Below, piece after piece: positions 36,037 through 45,156 of a stretch of 64,000 nucleotides of DNA. The translations under genes and the position numbers were made by a program. This DNA is from JAGMES01 sp023128035 (GTDB lineage: Bacteria; Bacillota; Halanaerobiia; DY22613), in assembly GCA_030627905.1 (NCBI GenBank), contig DAOVRZ010000009.1:1-64000 (forward strand), written 5' to 3'. Each line of letters starts with the position of its first letter. The stretch's first letter is position 1. Below the pieces are notes generated by a model. The model searched no databases. It was not told the origin of the DNA and saw only the letters and a list, made by a program, of their open reading frames with translations.

Positions 36037-36072
36037 AAAAAGGGTCATGAAAATCTATATTTTCATGACCCT
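36037..36072 (-). terminator. Terminator after a gene fragment
   Basis: A 14-bp stem AGGGTCATGAAAAT with its complement and a 4-base loop, followed by TTTTT on the minus strand. Confidence 0.85.
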
Positions 36073-36077
36073 AAGAC

Positions 36078-36244
36078 TTACTCTACAATTATAATAATTT
36101 TTTCTGCACTTCCTATTGGAGGTAAACTCATCGTAACAGCTGGCCCATAAAATGCTTTAATCTTTAAACCTTCCTTCAATTCATCAATAGAGATTTCTAA
36201 ACCTGACTGATCAGCTATAACAGTCCTATATTTTTTGTATTTTA
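36078..36244 (-). pseudogene. Fragment of a small exported/DUF3221-like protein
   Basis: A frame open from a TAG near 36245 to TAA at 36078 encodes 55 residues without a usable start: TVIADQSGLEISIDELKEGL, then AFYGPAVTMSLPPIGSAEKI and an Ile-rich end. The pattern of a strand, DELKEG and a GPAxTxSxPP motif is like the end of DUF3221-type proteins. A proper terminator remains behind it, so the 5' part of a real gene was lost. The rest of 35934-36361 holds only two terminators. Confidence 0.55.
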
Positions 36245-36310
36245 CCTATTTAGACGCATAAATTCGCAAAAAGTTTCACATAAAATTTTTTTCTCCTTCA
36301 AAACTATAAC

Positions 36311-36345
36311 AAAAAAAGAGCATCCACATTGGGTTGCTCTTTTCA
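36311..36345 (-). terminator. Terminator of the peptide ABC transporter operon
   Basis: AAAGAGCA..TGCTCTTT stem with a 12-base loop and TTTTTTT on the minus strand, 17 bases after the binding-protein stop. Confidence 0.85.
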
Positions 36346-36361
36346 AAATATTAGATTTTTA

Positions 36362-37909
36362 CTAAAATGACCATTTATCTATATGATATATTGGCTGCTT
36401 AAATGTATTCCAAAGTTCTTCGGGAATTGTAAGTTCATCATTATATGCTTCTCCAACTATTGACCAATAAAGAGGATAACTAGCAACATCATCCATAGCA
36501 ATCTCTTGAACCTTTTGGTAGAGTTTCCAGCGTTCAGTTTCATCAGCAGTTGCCTTAATCTTTTCAATTAACATATCAACCTCTTCATTACTATAGGTAC
36601 CAAAGATAGGATTCCAACTTGATTCTGATTGCCAAACTTCGACAAAACTGAATGGAGATGGTAAGGATGCTGACCATCTTTCTCTAAACATAGGAGCTCC
36701 ACCTTCTGCGGTCACATCCAAATATGTACCCCATTCTAAAGCTACAACTTCTAAATCAATTCCAATCATAGCAACTTGTTGTTGGATTTGTTGAGCTTCT
36801 AATACTCTTTCTTTATAGCCGGAAGGCACGAATAGTTGTGTCTTAAATCCATCAGGGTAACCCGCTTCTGCCATTAACTCTTTAGCTTTATTTAAATTTA
36901 ATTCATAAGCATTTGCGTCTTTCGCTGTTGCAGGATGAAAGTTAGGTATTCTTCCGACTGCAGGAACAGCCATATCTCCTCTTGTTAGTACTATTAATTC
37001 AGACCGATCAATAGCATATGCTACTGCTTGTCTTAATCTTACATCACTGAAAATGGAATCTTCTCTTTTATTAAAACAAATCCTATCATCTTGAAAAGCT
37101 TGGAAAGTACCAAATTTCAAACCTGAATTATTAATCTTTTTCAAGTTTTTAAACTTATCTGCTGGCATCTCAGCAACAAAATCTATCTGTTTTGCTTGTA
37201 AAGCCATAATCGAAGATGTAGTTTCTGGATAAAACCTAAATTCAACTTTGGCAATCTTTGCCTCTTCTTCCCAATAGTCCTCAAATTTTTCTAGTATAAT
37301 TTTCTGTCCAGGAACTGCTTTTACAAACTTATATGGACCTGAACCTATTGGATTTCTCTCATACCCGTCCCAACCAACTTTTTCAATGTAATCCTTAGGA
37401 AGTACTGCACCACGTAATCTAGCTGTAGTCAAAAAGGTTACATTTACTTTCGAAAGAACCACTTTCAGAGTATAATCATCTAGCAACTCTAACTTCTCAA
37501 TATCTTTATAATATTTATGATGAGGAGAACCTAATGTTTCATCCATATATGCTTCATAGGTGAATTTCACATCTTCAGCAGTTAAATCTTCGCCATTATG
37601 AAATTTTATCCCTTTTTTAATTTTAAAGATATACACCTTTCCGTCATCTTCAACAGAATAGCTTTCTGTTACAGCATCTTCAGAAGTATATTCGCCATTT
37701 AGATTAATTTCAATCAATGGATCACAGATATTACTAAAAAGATAACTAGTGTATGTATCTTGAGCAGTAACAATATTTAGTTTAGATGGTTCTGCTTGAA
37801 TTGCTATTTTGAGTATCTCAGTATCTTTTTTTGCAAATGCTCCTTGAGAAACTATGAACAATCCAAAAACCAAAGTTAGAATCAACAACAAAGAATAATT
37901 TTTTTTCAT
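36362..37909 (-). CDS. dppA: Peptide/nickel-type ABC transporter substrate-binding protein
   Basis: 515 residues from the ATG at 37909 (AAGGGAGGAAATG before it). A Sec signal peptide, MKKNYSLLLILTLVFGLFIV then SQGAFA, ends in an AxA cleavage site and has no lipobox Cys. The SBP family 5 body is clear: YLFSNICDPLIEI, KIKKGIKFHNGEDLTAEDVKFTYE, NPIGSGPYKFVK, FSDVRLRQAVAYAIDRSEL, and AKELMAEAGYPDG. It is the last gene of the dpp operon. Free periplasmic rather than lipid-anchored binding protein is unusual in a one-membrane Firmicute. Confidence 0.9.
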   Translation of the reverse strand: MKKNYSLLLILTLVFGLFIVSQGAFAKKDTEILKIAIQAEPSKLNIVTAQDTYTSYLFSNICDPLIEINLNGEYTSEDAVTESYSVEDDGKVYIFKIKKGIKFHNGEDLTAEDVKFTYEAYMDETLGSPHHKYYKDIEKLELLDDYTLKVVLSKVNVTFLTTARLRGAVLPKDYIEKVGWDGYERNPIGSGPYKFVKAVPGQKIILEKFEDYWEEEAKIAKVEFRFYPETTSSIMALQAKQIDFVAEMPADKFKNLKKINNSGLKFGTFQAFQDDRICFNKREDSIFSDVRLRQAVAYAIDRSELIVLTRGDMAVPAVGRIPNFHPATAKDANAYELNLNKAKELMAEAGYPDGFKTQLFVPSGYKERVLEAQQIQQQVAMIGIDLEVVALEWGTYLDVTAEGGAPMFRERWSASLPSPFSFVEVWQSESSWNPIFGTYSNEEVDMLIEKIKATADETERWKLYQKVQEIAMDDVASYPLYWSIVGEAYNDELTIPEELWNTFKQPIYHIDKWSF

Positions 37910-37922
37910 TTCATTTCCTCCC

Positions 37923-38876
37923 TTATTTTTTGTATTTATGACATGCAATATCTCTTCCATCATCTAGGGTAACTAAGTTAGGTTCCTCCTTCCTACATTT
38001 TTCATTAGCATAAGGACAACGAGGACCAAAATTACACCCCTCAGGGGGATTAACAGGACTTGGCACCTCACCAATCAAAGGTATTTCTTCAATGTTTTTA
38101 TTGGGATTTGGTACAGGCACTGATTTAAAAAGTCCTTGAGTATATGGATGCTTAGGATTTTTAAATATTGTATCAACCTCCCCTATTTCAACAATCTTGC
38201 CCAGATACATAACCGCTATTCTATCCGAAACCAACCGAATAAGATTGATATCATGAGAGATGTAAAAATAAGTTAAGCCTCTTTCTTTTTTAATTTTAGC
38301 TAAAAGTTTTAAAATCTTTGTTTGAACTGAAACATCCAGTGCAGAGGTAGGTTCATCAAAAAAGACTATTTTTGGTTCTACAGCCAAAGCTCTAGCTATT
38401 CCAACCCGTTGTTTTTGCCCACCACTTAATTCATGAGGATAACGAATCATATGCTCTGACTGTAATCCCATTGTTTTAAGTAGTTTCAAAATTTCTAACT
38501 GAACCCTTTCCTTTTTATCGGCAATCTTATGAATTTTTAAAGGTCGAGATAAAATATCATAGACCGTCATCTTAGGATTCAAAGAAGCATGTGGATCTTG
38601 AAAAACTAAACTCATCGCTTTCCGAAGTTTCCTTAATTCTTTTTTACTTTTATGAGTTATATCTTCATTCAGAAAAAATATCTGACCAGATGTTGGGTCA
38701 CTAAGTCGTAAAAGAGTTTTAATTAAAGTTGATTTACCACACCCTGATTCACCTACCAAGCCAACTGTTTCACCTTTTTGAATTGTTAAATTTACTCCAT
38801 CTACAGCTTTAACCAAACCTGTTGGACTATCATAATATTTTTTTAAATCCCTAACTTCAAGTATGATATTTGACAT
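37923..38876 (-). CDS. dppF: Oligopeptide ABC transporter ATP-binding protein (OppF/DppF)
   Basis: 317 residues from the ATG at 38876; the GTG three codons earlier overlaps the dppD stop. Walker A GESGCGKSTL, Q-loop VFQDPHASLNPKMTV, signature LSGGQKQRVGIARAL, Walker B IVFFDEPTSALDVS, switch SHD. The C-terminal oligo-HPY domain (HPYTQGLFKSVPVPNPN, CNFGPRCPYANEKC) with a cluster-binding Cys pattern marks the peptide subfamily. Confidence 0.93.
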   Translation of the reverse strand: MSNIILEVRDLKKYYDSPTGLVKAVDGVNLTIQKGETVGLVGESGCGKSTLIKTLLRLSDPTSGQIFFLNEDITHKSKKELRKLRKAMSLVFQDPHASLNPKMTVYDILSRPLKIHKIADKKERVQLEILKLLKTMGLQSEHMIRYPHELSGGQKQRVGIARALAVEPKIVFFDEPTSALDVSVQTKILKLLAKIKKERGLTYFYISHDINLIRLVSDRIAVMYLGKIVEIGEVDTIFKNPKHPYTQGLFKSVPVPNPNKNIEEIPLIGEVPSPVNPPEGCNFGPRCPYANEKCRKEEPNLVTLDDGRDIACHKYKK

Positions 38877-38881
38877 CACTA

Positions 38882-39844
38882 TCACCTTCTATGACAAGCA
38901 ACAAAATGTTGATTGTCTATTTCTTTTAATTTTGGCACTTCTTTTGCACAAATATCTATAGCCTCATCACAACGAGGATGAAATCTACAACCCTTTGGTG
39001 GATTGATTAATCTAGGTACAGAGCCTGGAATTTCCTCCAAATCATCTAGATTCGTTTCAGGCCCCAATACAGAATGAACTAATTTATTTGTATAAGGATG
39101 GGTAGGATTATTAAACAATTCCTCAACTGAAAGATTCTCAACTATTCGACCTGCATACATTACAGAAACATAATCACATATCTCACTAACAACAGCTAAG
39201 TCATGAGAAATATAAAGAATTGTCATTTTAAACTTTGCTTTTAAATCCTTCAAAACTTTTAAAAACTGAGCTTGTATTGAGACATCAAGAGCAGTAGTTG
39301 GTTCATCTGCGATCAATAAATTGGGATTACAGGCTAACATCATTGCAATCATTACCCTCTGTTTCATTCCTCCACTTAATTGATGTGGGTATTTCTTTAA
39401 CAAGTCAACTACATCAGGCAATTTTACTTTATTTAATTCTCCTATAATAAGTTCTTTTAACTCTTCTTTTGAAGCTTTTTGATACATTTTTAAGACTTCT
39501 TCCATTTGATTTTGAATAGTAAAAACTGGATTTAGTGAAGATCCTGGATCTTGAAATATCATAGCAATTTCATTTCCTCTGATATCTCTTTGCATCTCCA
39601 TTTCTTTCAGTTTCAAAAGATTTTTGCCTTTATAAGAAATTTTTCCACCTTTAATGATTGCATTATTATCTAATAATTTAAGAATCGCTAATCCCGTAAT
39701 ACTCTTACCACAACCTGTCTCGCCAATCATACCATGAACAGAACCTTTTTGAATTGAAAAACTCACACCATCTAGAGCCTCTACTTCGCCTTCCTCAGTT
39801 TGAAAGGAGAGAACTAAATCTTCTATTTTAAGTAATTGTTCCAT
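38882..39844 (-). CDS. dppD: Oligopeptide ABC transporter ATP-binding protein (OppD/DppD)
   Basis: 320 residues. Walker A GETGCGKSITGLA, IFQDPGSSLNPVFTI, signature LSGGMKQRVMIAMML, Walker B LIADEPTTALDVS, and C-terminal GCRFHPRCDEAIDICAKE. It pairs with DppF as the asymmetric ATPase. Start with AAAGGAGAATAATT. Confidence 0.93.
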   Translation of the reverse strand: MEQLLKIEDLVLSFQTEEGEVEALDGVSFSIQKGSVHGMIGETGCGKSITGLAILKLLDNNAIIKGGKISYKGKNLLKLKEMEMQRDIRGNEIAMIFQDPGSSLNPVFTIQNQMEEVLKMYQKASKEELKELIIGELNKVKLPDVVDLLKKYPHQLSGGMKQRVMIAMMLACNPNLLIADEPTTALDVSIQAQFLKVLKDLKAKFKMTILYISHDLAVVSEICDYVSVMYAGRIVENLSVEELFNNPTHPYTNKLVHSVLGPETNLDDLEEIPGSVPRLINPPKGCRFHPRCDEAIDICAKEVPKLKEIDNQHFVACHRR

Positions 39845-39865
39845 AATTATTCTCCTTTACTTAAT

Positions 39866-40783
39866 TTAATTTCTTTTAGTAGCAGGATCAAGAGCATCTC
39901 TTAAACCATCGCCAATAAAGTTAAAACCCAGCACAGTAACCATGATAAATATTCCTGCAGAAGTTGAAATCCAAGGAGCTTGCAGAATATAATCCCTACC
40001 AGCTGCAATCATCGAACCCCATGAAGGTGTGGGCGGTTGTACACCAAGACCTAAAAAACTTAAAGTAGCACTAGCAATTAAAGCAGTTGGCATCATTATG
40101 CAGACCATAATGATAGCAGTCGAGAGCGCGTTAGGTATAATATATCTAACAATAATTGAGAAGGTTGATTCACCGATTGCTAATGCGGCTTCCACATAAT
40201 CTGCTTCTTTTATAGTAAGTATCTTACTTCTTACCATACGTGCATATGTTGTCCAGCCCACTACACCCAAAGCAATTACTACATTATAAATTCCTTGGCC
40301 CATAATTCCTGCTATTGCCATCGCTAAAATTATTACAGGAAATGAATGAAAGATATCTACTAATCCCATAATAATGTTATCAATCCATCCTCCAAAATAT
40401 CCTGAAAGTATACCCAGACCTATACCGATAAATCCTTCGAAGAGAACTATCAATACACCTATTTGTAAAGCTATCCTAGAACCGTAAAATAATCTTGTAA
40501 GAACATCTCTCCCCAAAGCATCTGTCCCTAATAAGTGCTCACTTGAAGGTGCTTCTAATTTTCTTATAGGACTTGTCATATATGGGTCATATGGAGAAAT
40601 TATAGGAGCAAAAATAGCAATCAATATAACAAGAATTACGATGCTAAGACCTATTACAGCAAGTTTATTCCTTTTAAATCTGGCCCAGACTAGTTGAATT
40701 TGACTTCTTCCTTTTTTCCTTGTACCCTTAAGTGAATTATCCATATCTGTCTTAAATTCTTCATAATTTAAGTTTATATCCAT
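39866..40783 (-). CDS. dppC: Dipeptide/oligopeptide ABC transporter permease (DppC)
   Basis: 305 residues. The N-terminal helix LAVIGLSIVILVILIAIFAPI is followed by HLLGTDALGRDVLTRLFYGSRIALQIG, the DppC/OppC signature, and EADYVEAALAIGESTFSIIVRYIIPNA (EAA loop contacting the ATPase). Six membrane segments. Tightly linked to dppB (3 bases). Confidence 0.93.
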   Translation of the reverse strand: MDINLNYEEFKTDMDNSLKGTRKKGRSQIQLVWARFKRNKLAVIGLSIVILVILIAIFAPIISPYDPYMTSPIRKLEAPSSEHLLGTDALGRDVLTRLFYGSRIALQIGVLIVLFEGFIGIGLGILSGYFGGWIDNIIMGLVDIFHSFPVIILAMAIAGIMGQGIYNVVIALGVVGWTTYARMVRSKILTIKEADYVEAALAIGESTFSIIVRYIIPNALSTAIIMVCIMMPTALIASATLSFLGLGVQPPTPSWGSMIAAGRDYILQAPWISTSAGIFIMVTVLGFNFIGDGLRDALDPATKRN

Positions 40784-40786
40784 TTT

Positions 40787-41710
40787 TTATCCCTCCAACC
40801 TTATCCGTGGATCTATTAAAGTATAAACCAGATCAGCCAAAAGATTTGCTATAACAACTGCTATTGAGATAATCAAAAGGATTGCCTGAACCACAGGATA
40901 ATCTCTAGCCAATACACTATTTACTAATAACGATCCCAACCCTCCCCAAGCAAATACGACTTCAATTACTACCGAACCACCAATAATCCATGGTAAACGT
41001 AAAGCAAGCATTGTAATTATGGGTATCAGCGCATTTCTTAAAGCATGTTTTCCGATAACCATGAAATTTTTTATTCCTTTAGCTTTCGCTGTCCTAATAT
41101 ACTGCTGATTTAAAACTTCTAACATCTCTGAACGCATCGGTCTTGCAAACCACGCTTCTTGTTGCAATCCTAAACATAAAGCAGGTAATATAAATGAAGA
41201 AAAACCATACATACCAGCAATTGGTACCCATCTCAATTTAAGGCCAAAGATATACAACAAAACTATCGCTAGCCAAAAAGAAGGAATTGAAAGCCAAAAC
41301 ATAGCTTGAGTCGTTGAGAAATAATCAAGCCAGGAATTTTTCTTCAATGCTGCAATAATTCCTAAGAATATTCCTATAATAAGGGAAATTAAGAGCCCTG
41401 AAAGATTTAAAAGTAACGAGATACCAATTCTATCTCCAATTAATTCTGTAACAGGACGATTATAGCGAATTGAAGTCCCTAAATCACCTTTTGCTATATT
41501 TGTTACCCAACTTATGTACTGGATATATAATGGTTCATCTAGATTAAATTTTGCTCTAACTGCTGCTAAATTCTCTTCTGAAGCATAAGGACCTAACATT
41601 ATCCTAGCCGGATCACCAGGGGTAAAATGTAAAATTAAAAAAGCGATTAATGTTACCCCCACTGCTGTTAAAACCGTTCTAAATAATTTTTTAAATATAT
41701 TTTTATTCAA
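40787..41710 (-). CDS. dppB: Dipeptide/oligopeptide ABC transporter permease (DppB)
   Basis: 307 residues. LLILHFTPGDPARIMLGPYASEE, DLGTSIRYNRPVTELIGDRI, and the EAA-type loop NQQYIRTAKAKGIKNFMVIGKHALRNALIPI are diagnostic. Six membrane helices. First gene of the dppB-C-D-F-A operon, which imports peptides (or related nickel/glutathione-type substrates). Confidence 0.93.
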   Translation of the reverse strand: MNKNIFKKLFRTVLTAVGVTLIAFLILHFTPGDPARIMLGPYASEENLAAVRAKFNLDEPLYIQYISWVTNIAKGDLGTSIRYNRPVTELIGDRIGISLLLNLSGLLISLIIGIFLGIIAALKKNSWLDYFSTTQAMFWLSIPSFWLAIVLLYIFGLKLRWVPIAGMYGFSSFILPALCLGLQQEAWFARPMRSEMLEVLNQQYIRTAKAKGIKNFMVIGKHALRNALIPIITMLALRLPWIIGGSVVIEVVFAWGGLGSLLVNSVLARDYPVVQAILLIISIAVVIANLLADLVYTLIDPRIRLEG

Positions 41711-41895
41711 TATGAGCCCCCCTATTATTTATGAATATAAGTTTGCCTAAATAAATATGTAACTTGATAAGTATTTAATGCATATTTATTCGTAATTTAT
41801 TTATAATTATACATCCTTTGATTTGAATTTGTCAAGTACTTAATATAATATAGAATTCTTTTGATAATTCTGTTAATTTTAGGATTAACCTATTA

Positions 41896-41938
41896 AAAAC
41901 AAAAAGACAAACCATCAAATGGTTTGTCTTTTTGTTTT
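41896..41938. terminator. Bidirectional-type hairpin, 20-bp stem
   Basis: AAAACAAAAAGACAAACCAT and its exact complement around CAA, with A and T runs on both sides. It lies 186 bases upstream of dppB and beyond the csp terminator, so it blocks read-through into the dpp operon. Most of 41711-41895 is AT-rich with nothing else visible. Confidence 0.75.
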
Positions 41939-41945
41939 CTTTAAC

Positions 41946-42029
41946 TTAATCTTCTTGAATAACCTGTTCAAAAACCTTTACGATCTGTTCGTCATTTTGA
42001 ATCATTTTTCCTAAAATGTTTAAATGCTA
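41946..42029 (-). other. Short orphan coding-like tail
   Basis: The minus strand holds an open piece of about 26 codons, NILGKMIQNDEQIVKVFEQV then IQED, ending in TAA at 41946, with an internal ATG but no binding site. It looks like the end of a lost gene. Confidence is low. Confidence 0.3.
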
Positions 42030-42032
42030 AAT

Positions 42033-42060
42033 TAAAAACCCCCAGTATAAACTGGGGGTT
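42033..42060 (-). terminator. Terminator of the cold-shock gene
   Basis: AACCCCCAGT..ACTGGGGGTT stem with a 4-base loop, followed on the minus strand by TTTTTAATTT. It lies 20 bases after the csp stop. Confidence 0.88.
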
Positions 42061-42079
42061 GATTTTTTGAATTGAAATC

Positions 42080-42280
42080 TTACACTTTACTTACGTTAGC
42101 TGCTTGAGAACCACGTTCGCCTTGAGTGATTTCAAATTGAACTTCTTGACCTTCATCAAGAGTTTTGAATCCATCGCCTTGAATAGCTGAGAAATGAACG
42201 AATACATCGTCACCATTATCTCTAGAAATAAACCCATAACCCTTTTCACCATTAAACCATTTTACTACACCGCGTTCCAT
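42080..42280 (-). CDS. csp: Cold-shock domain protein (CspA family)
   Basis: 66 residues from the ATG at 42280; an ATG three codons earlier sits directly on the AGGAGG site. GVVKWFNGEKGYGFISRDNG carries RNP1, and DVFVHFSAI is RNP2. A single OB fold, standard length. It binds single-stranded RNA and DNA and probably melts mRNA structure in the cold. A long untranslated leader lies upstream, as is common for csp genes. Confidence 0.95.
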   Translation of the reverse strand: MERGVVKWFNGEKGYGFISRDNGDDVFVHFSAIQGDGFKTLDEGQEVQFEITQGERGSQAANVSKV

Positions 42281-42416
42281 GTAAAACATTCCTCCTAAAG
42301 CACTTTTAATTTTAGTAAAGTTTTATTACTAATAAACAAATTCTATCACATAGATGCTTTCATGTCAACTAATTTTGTAAAAATTTAAAACTTTTTTTGA
42401 AAAAATATTATTTCCT

Positions 42417-42435
42417 TTAACAACATTTTCGGACG
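42417..42435. repeat. Single arm of the dispersed inverted-repeat element (copy D)
   Basis: TTTAACAACATTTTCGGAC matches the left arm of copy A for 18 bases. No clear partner arm is found before the IS605 remnant 155 bases later, so the element appears truncated, perhaps by that insertion. Confidence 0.5.
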
Positions 42436-42689
42436 TGATTCTCTGAGAATAAACTCGCAAGTAGATTAACATCAGCCTTGTCATCTAAACAAACTAGTTA
42501 TATATTCAAACCAATTGTTTATGAAAGGAAGATAATATAGAACTGGTAGAATAAGTTCAGGCAGTAAATTTAACCTCTAATTGACAAGAAGTCCCCTATC
42601 CTCTATAGGTGAGTGATGAATTGTCAAGGTCTTGATTTTATTGATATTCTATGATGATAATTACAAAACGGTTCGAAATCAAGCCAACC

Positions 42690-42849
42690 AAAGAACACCA
42701 GTAAACTCTGTAGCAGTTGTGGCAAACCAGTAGAAAAAGATTTGTCAGATAGAGTACACGACTGCCCATTTTGTGGACTAGTATTAGATAGGGATTATAA
42801 CGCAGCCATAAACATACTGCATAAAGGTTTGCAAATAATTATGCAATAA
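42690..42849 (+). pseudogene. tnpB: TnpB C-terminal fragment
   Basis: About 50 codons in one frame: SKLCSSCGKPVEKDLSDRVH then DCPFCG form the two halves of the zinc ribbon, followed by LVLDRDYNAAINIL with the third RuvC catalytic Asp, ending IIMQ. This is the unmistakable end of a TnpB (OrfB) nuclease. The frame breaks upstream, so no functional protein can be made. Confidence 0.88.
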
Positions 42850-42960
42850 ATACAAATTTTCTAGGGTTGGTTCGGCCCGAAGTTACGCTTGTGGAGATCG
42901 CGTAAGACCTACGCTATTAGTAGGCTATGATCGTTGAAACAAGAAGCCCCCACCTCTTAG
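42850..42960 (+). ncRNA. Possible omega-RNA (TnpB guide scaffold) remnant
   Basis: Right after the TnpB stop the plus strand can fold: GTTCGGCCCGAAGTTACGCT, GCGTAAGACCTACGC and GTAGGCTATGATCGTTGAAAC, ending in AAGAAGCCCCC. In this family the RNA that guides TnpB is read from the 3' end of tnpB through the right end. Expression or function is unproven, and the companion nuclease is broken. Confidence 0.4.
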
Positions 42961-43095
42961 CAAAGCGTAGGTGGCGGGTAGTTCACAGTCTTTATCTTCT
43001 TTAACTCTAGAATGTTAACTCCTGTACTAAAAATTAGTATTCCCCCTATTATTGAAACTTGACCTAGAATTCTCTTTTTCTCACAAAGTTTTATT

Positions 43096-43611
43096 TTATT
43101 GTACTTGAGTAAAATCTAAGAATGCACCCAGATCATATACGATTAATGTTACCATATATTTACAATATTCCTCACTAAAACTTAAATATGGAGCGATATT
43201 ATACCGAACTTCTTCGTTCAATTCATCTAAGGACATTTGATCATAAACTGGTATAATACTTCCCTCAATTTCAATCATAACTCCTAAACTCGCTGGATCT
43301 AGATTTTCCAAATATCTAACATTAACATTATCAAAATCATTACTAATATCCAATGTACCTAAATCATTTTCACCTTTAGAACCATTAACGATTACTTCAG
43401 TTTGTGTTTCAAGAGTAAAACCTGGTGAAAGAACATATCCATTTTTCAAACACCACATCTCCAAATCAATACATTCACATCCACTAGCCAAATACGCATT
43501 CATCTGTGAATCACTACCCACCCATTCTTCGAGAAGTTTGGCAGAAACTGCACTTCCTAACAATAGAACTACCAGACAGACCAACAAAGATACTTTTACA
43601 ACTCTTTTCAC
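43096..43611 (-). CDS. Hypothetical secreted protein
   Basis: 171 residues if started at the GTG at 43611, which has AAAGGGGTG nine bases before it; an upstream in-frame ATG has no binding site. VKRVVKVSLLVCLVVLLLGS then AVSA is a typical Sec signal peptide with AxA-type site. The mature part has CECIDLEMWC (three Cys in ten residues) and an acidic body, with VIVNGSKGENDLGTLDIS and a VRYLENLDP segment. I recognise no family. Monocistronic. Confidence 0.65.
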   Translation of the reverse strand: MKRVVKVSLLVCLVVLLLGSAVSAKLLEEWVGSDSQMNAYLASGCECIDLEMWCLKNGYVLSPGFTLETQTEVIVNGSKGENDLGTLDISNDFDNVNVRYLENLDPASLGVMIEIEGSIIPVYDQMSLDELNEEVRYNIAPYLSFSEEYCKYMVTLIVYDLGAFLDFTQVQ

Positions 43612-43740
43612 ATGTAACACCCCTTTATAGTTTTTTCTATATATTAGTATACTATGAAAATTATGAATTGTCAATATTTATTATTTTTATTAATAAAAAA
43701 AATAAAACCTCTAAAGTGGAGGTTCTACCTAAAATTATAC

Positions 43741-43908
43741 TTATTTAATCGCTGTAATCATTGGATCTATTTCAATAGGAGCTCTTAATTGTACTGCAAC
43801 TTTTACAACTTTTTTAATCTCTTCGTCATAGGTTGTAAACTTAGTATTTGTTATTCCAAGTCGTTTTGCATTTTCTATACAAACTTTAATTCGACGAGTT
43901 GAGGAATC
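43741..43908 (-). pseudogene. C-terminal gene fragment
   Basis: 55 codons open from TAA at 43909 to TAA at 43741 with no start: STRRIKVCIENAKRLGITNT, FTTYDEEIKKVVKVAVQLRA then PIEIDPMITAIK. Clearly protein-like but unidentified; likely the surviving end of a lost gene. Confidence 0.5.
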
Positions 43909-43918
43909 TTAATGTATG

Positions 43919-43942
43919 AAAAAAGGATAGCAAACGCTATCC
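43919..43942 (-). terminator. Terminator after the YeiH-like gene
   Basis: GGATAGC/GCTATCC stem with a 4-base loop and TTTTTTC on the minus strand, about 36 bases after the stop. Confidence 0.85.
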
Positions 43943-43977
43943 CTTTTATTATTTAGAAAGCAAGACCTCTTCAAACC

Positions 43978-45011
43978 TTATAATAAGTTTACGCTAGCAA
44001 TTAAGCTCAAACTCGACAGAATGACAAATAGCATTGTTCCAACTAATAATGCTTTTACTCCTTTGTTTAGAATACTTTTAAAATCAACAGATAATCCCAT
44101 CGCTGTCATCGCCATTAATATAAATAACGAACTTGCTTTAGTTAATGTTTTTACGATTGGTGTTGGAATTATTCCAAGTGAATTAATAATTCCAGCCAAA
44201 ATAAAATATAAAACATACATAGGAAATTTAGCTTTTTTAACGTTTTTACTTTCTTTATTAAAGAAAAATCCTAGTGCTAACGAGACAGGAACCAGCATCA
44301 ATACTCTTGTCATTTTAACAAAAGTCCCGATCTCCCCTGCTTGTTCACCAAGAGCAAAGGCCGCTGCAAGGGCATGAGCAACGCCCTGAAGCGAAATACC
44401 TGACCAGACTCCATATTGAATTGGAGTTAGATTTAAACCACTTGCTGCTATTGCAGAATATACTATAACTCCAATTACGCCTAAAAAACTTATAATAGAT
44501 ACAGCAATCACTGAATCATCATCTTCAGCATCAATACAAGGAGCCATGGCAACTACTGCTGATGCACCGCATTACATGAACCCACACCGATTAAAATAGA
44601 TAACTTTTTATTAACTTTGAATATTTTTCCTAATACAATCGCTAGGATTAATACACTAGGAACAAAAACAAGCACCATAATAAGTATTTTGGGACCCAAT
44701 CTGATTAGAGCATGAAAATTCAGCTTAAACCCTAATAAAACTATTCCAACTTTAAGAAGTTTTTTTAATGAAAATTTAACTCCTTCTTTAAATATATTTT
44801 GTGTTCGTACAGTATTATTGTAGAGAATACCTATAATAATTGCGATTGTAAGTGCTTCCAGGTTTATATAACTTTTAAAGGAATCATTTAAAAACATAGA
44901 TATAAATGAAATCGCCAATACAAAAATAATACCTAGAATAGAGCTTTTAATTTTTTCATTTTTTATCACCTTTCTTAAAAATGAGTACAAGGTGATTATA
45001 TCATTTAACAT
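43978..45011 (-). pseudogene. YeiH/UPF0324-type sulfate exporter family transporter, frameshifted
   Basis: Two adjacent frames together make one membrane protein of about 340 residues. The first (from 45011) has about four helices and reaches LSILIGVGSCNAVHQQ then stops at 44553. A shift in the other frame reads GASAVVAMAPCIDAEDDDSV, which is exactly the conserved GxxSICGASAIAA motif of the UPF0324 family. The rest (AIAVSIISFLGVIGVIVYSA, then WSGISLQGVAHALAAAFALG) is intact. One missing T in AATGC would restore it. It is either a recent pseudogene or a base-call error. Confidence 0.85.
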
Positions 45012-45156
45012 ACATAATGTAAATTATAAAAATTTATAGTTATATAAATTTTACTTGTTTCAAATGCAAAACTGAATAAAATCTTAAATAAGACTCTTCA
45101 GAAGATAATCAATGTAAAAATTTTTTTCTGGCATTCTTCTAAATATTCGTAATTTA

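Larger units (their letters stand above)
42590..42990 (+). mobile_element. Remnant of an IS200/IS605-type TnpB element
   Basis: The element seems to start near 42590 with a hairpin-forming CCTATCCTCTATAGG. It continues into a TnpB tail (stop at 42847-42849), then a structured right end with CGATCGTTGAAAC-like bases, and finishes with the hairpin GCCCCCACCT..AGGTGGCGGGT and TAGTTCAC near 42985. Most of tnpB and any tnpA have been lost. Hairpins similar to the terminal one occur at 24.58 and 56.45 kb. The boundaries are estimates. Confidence 0.7.
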
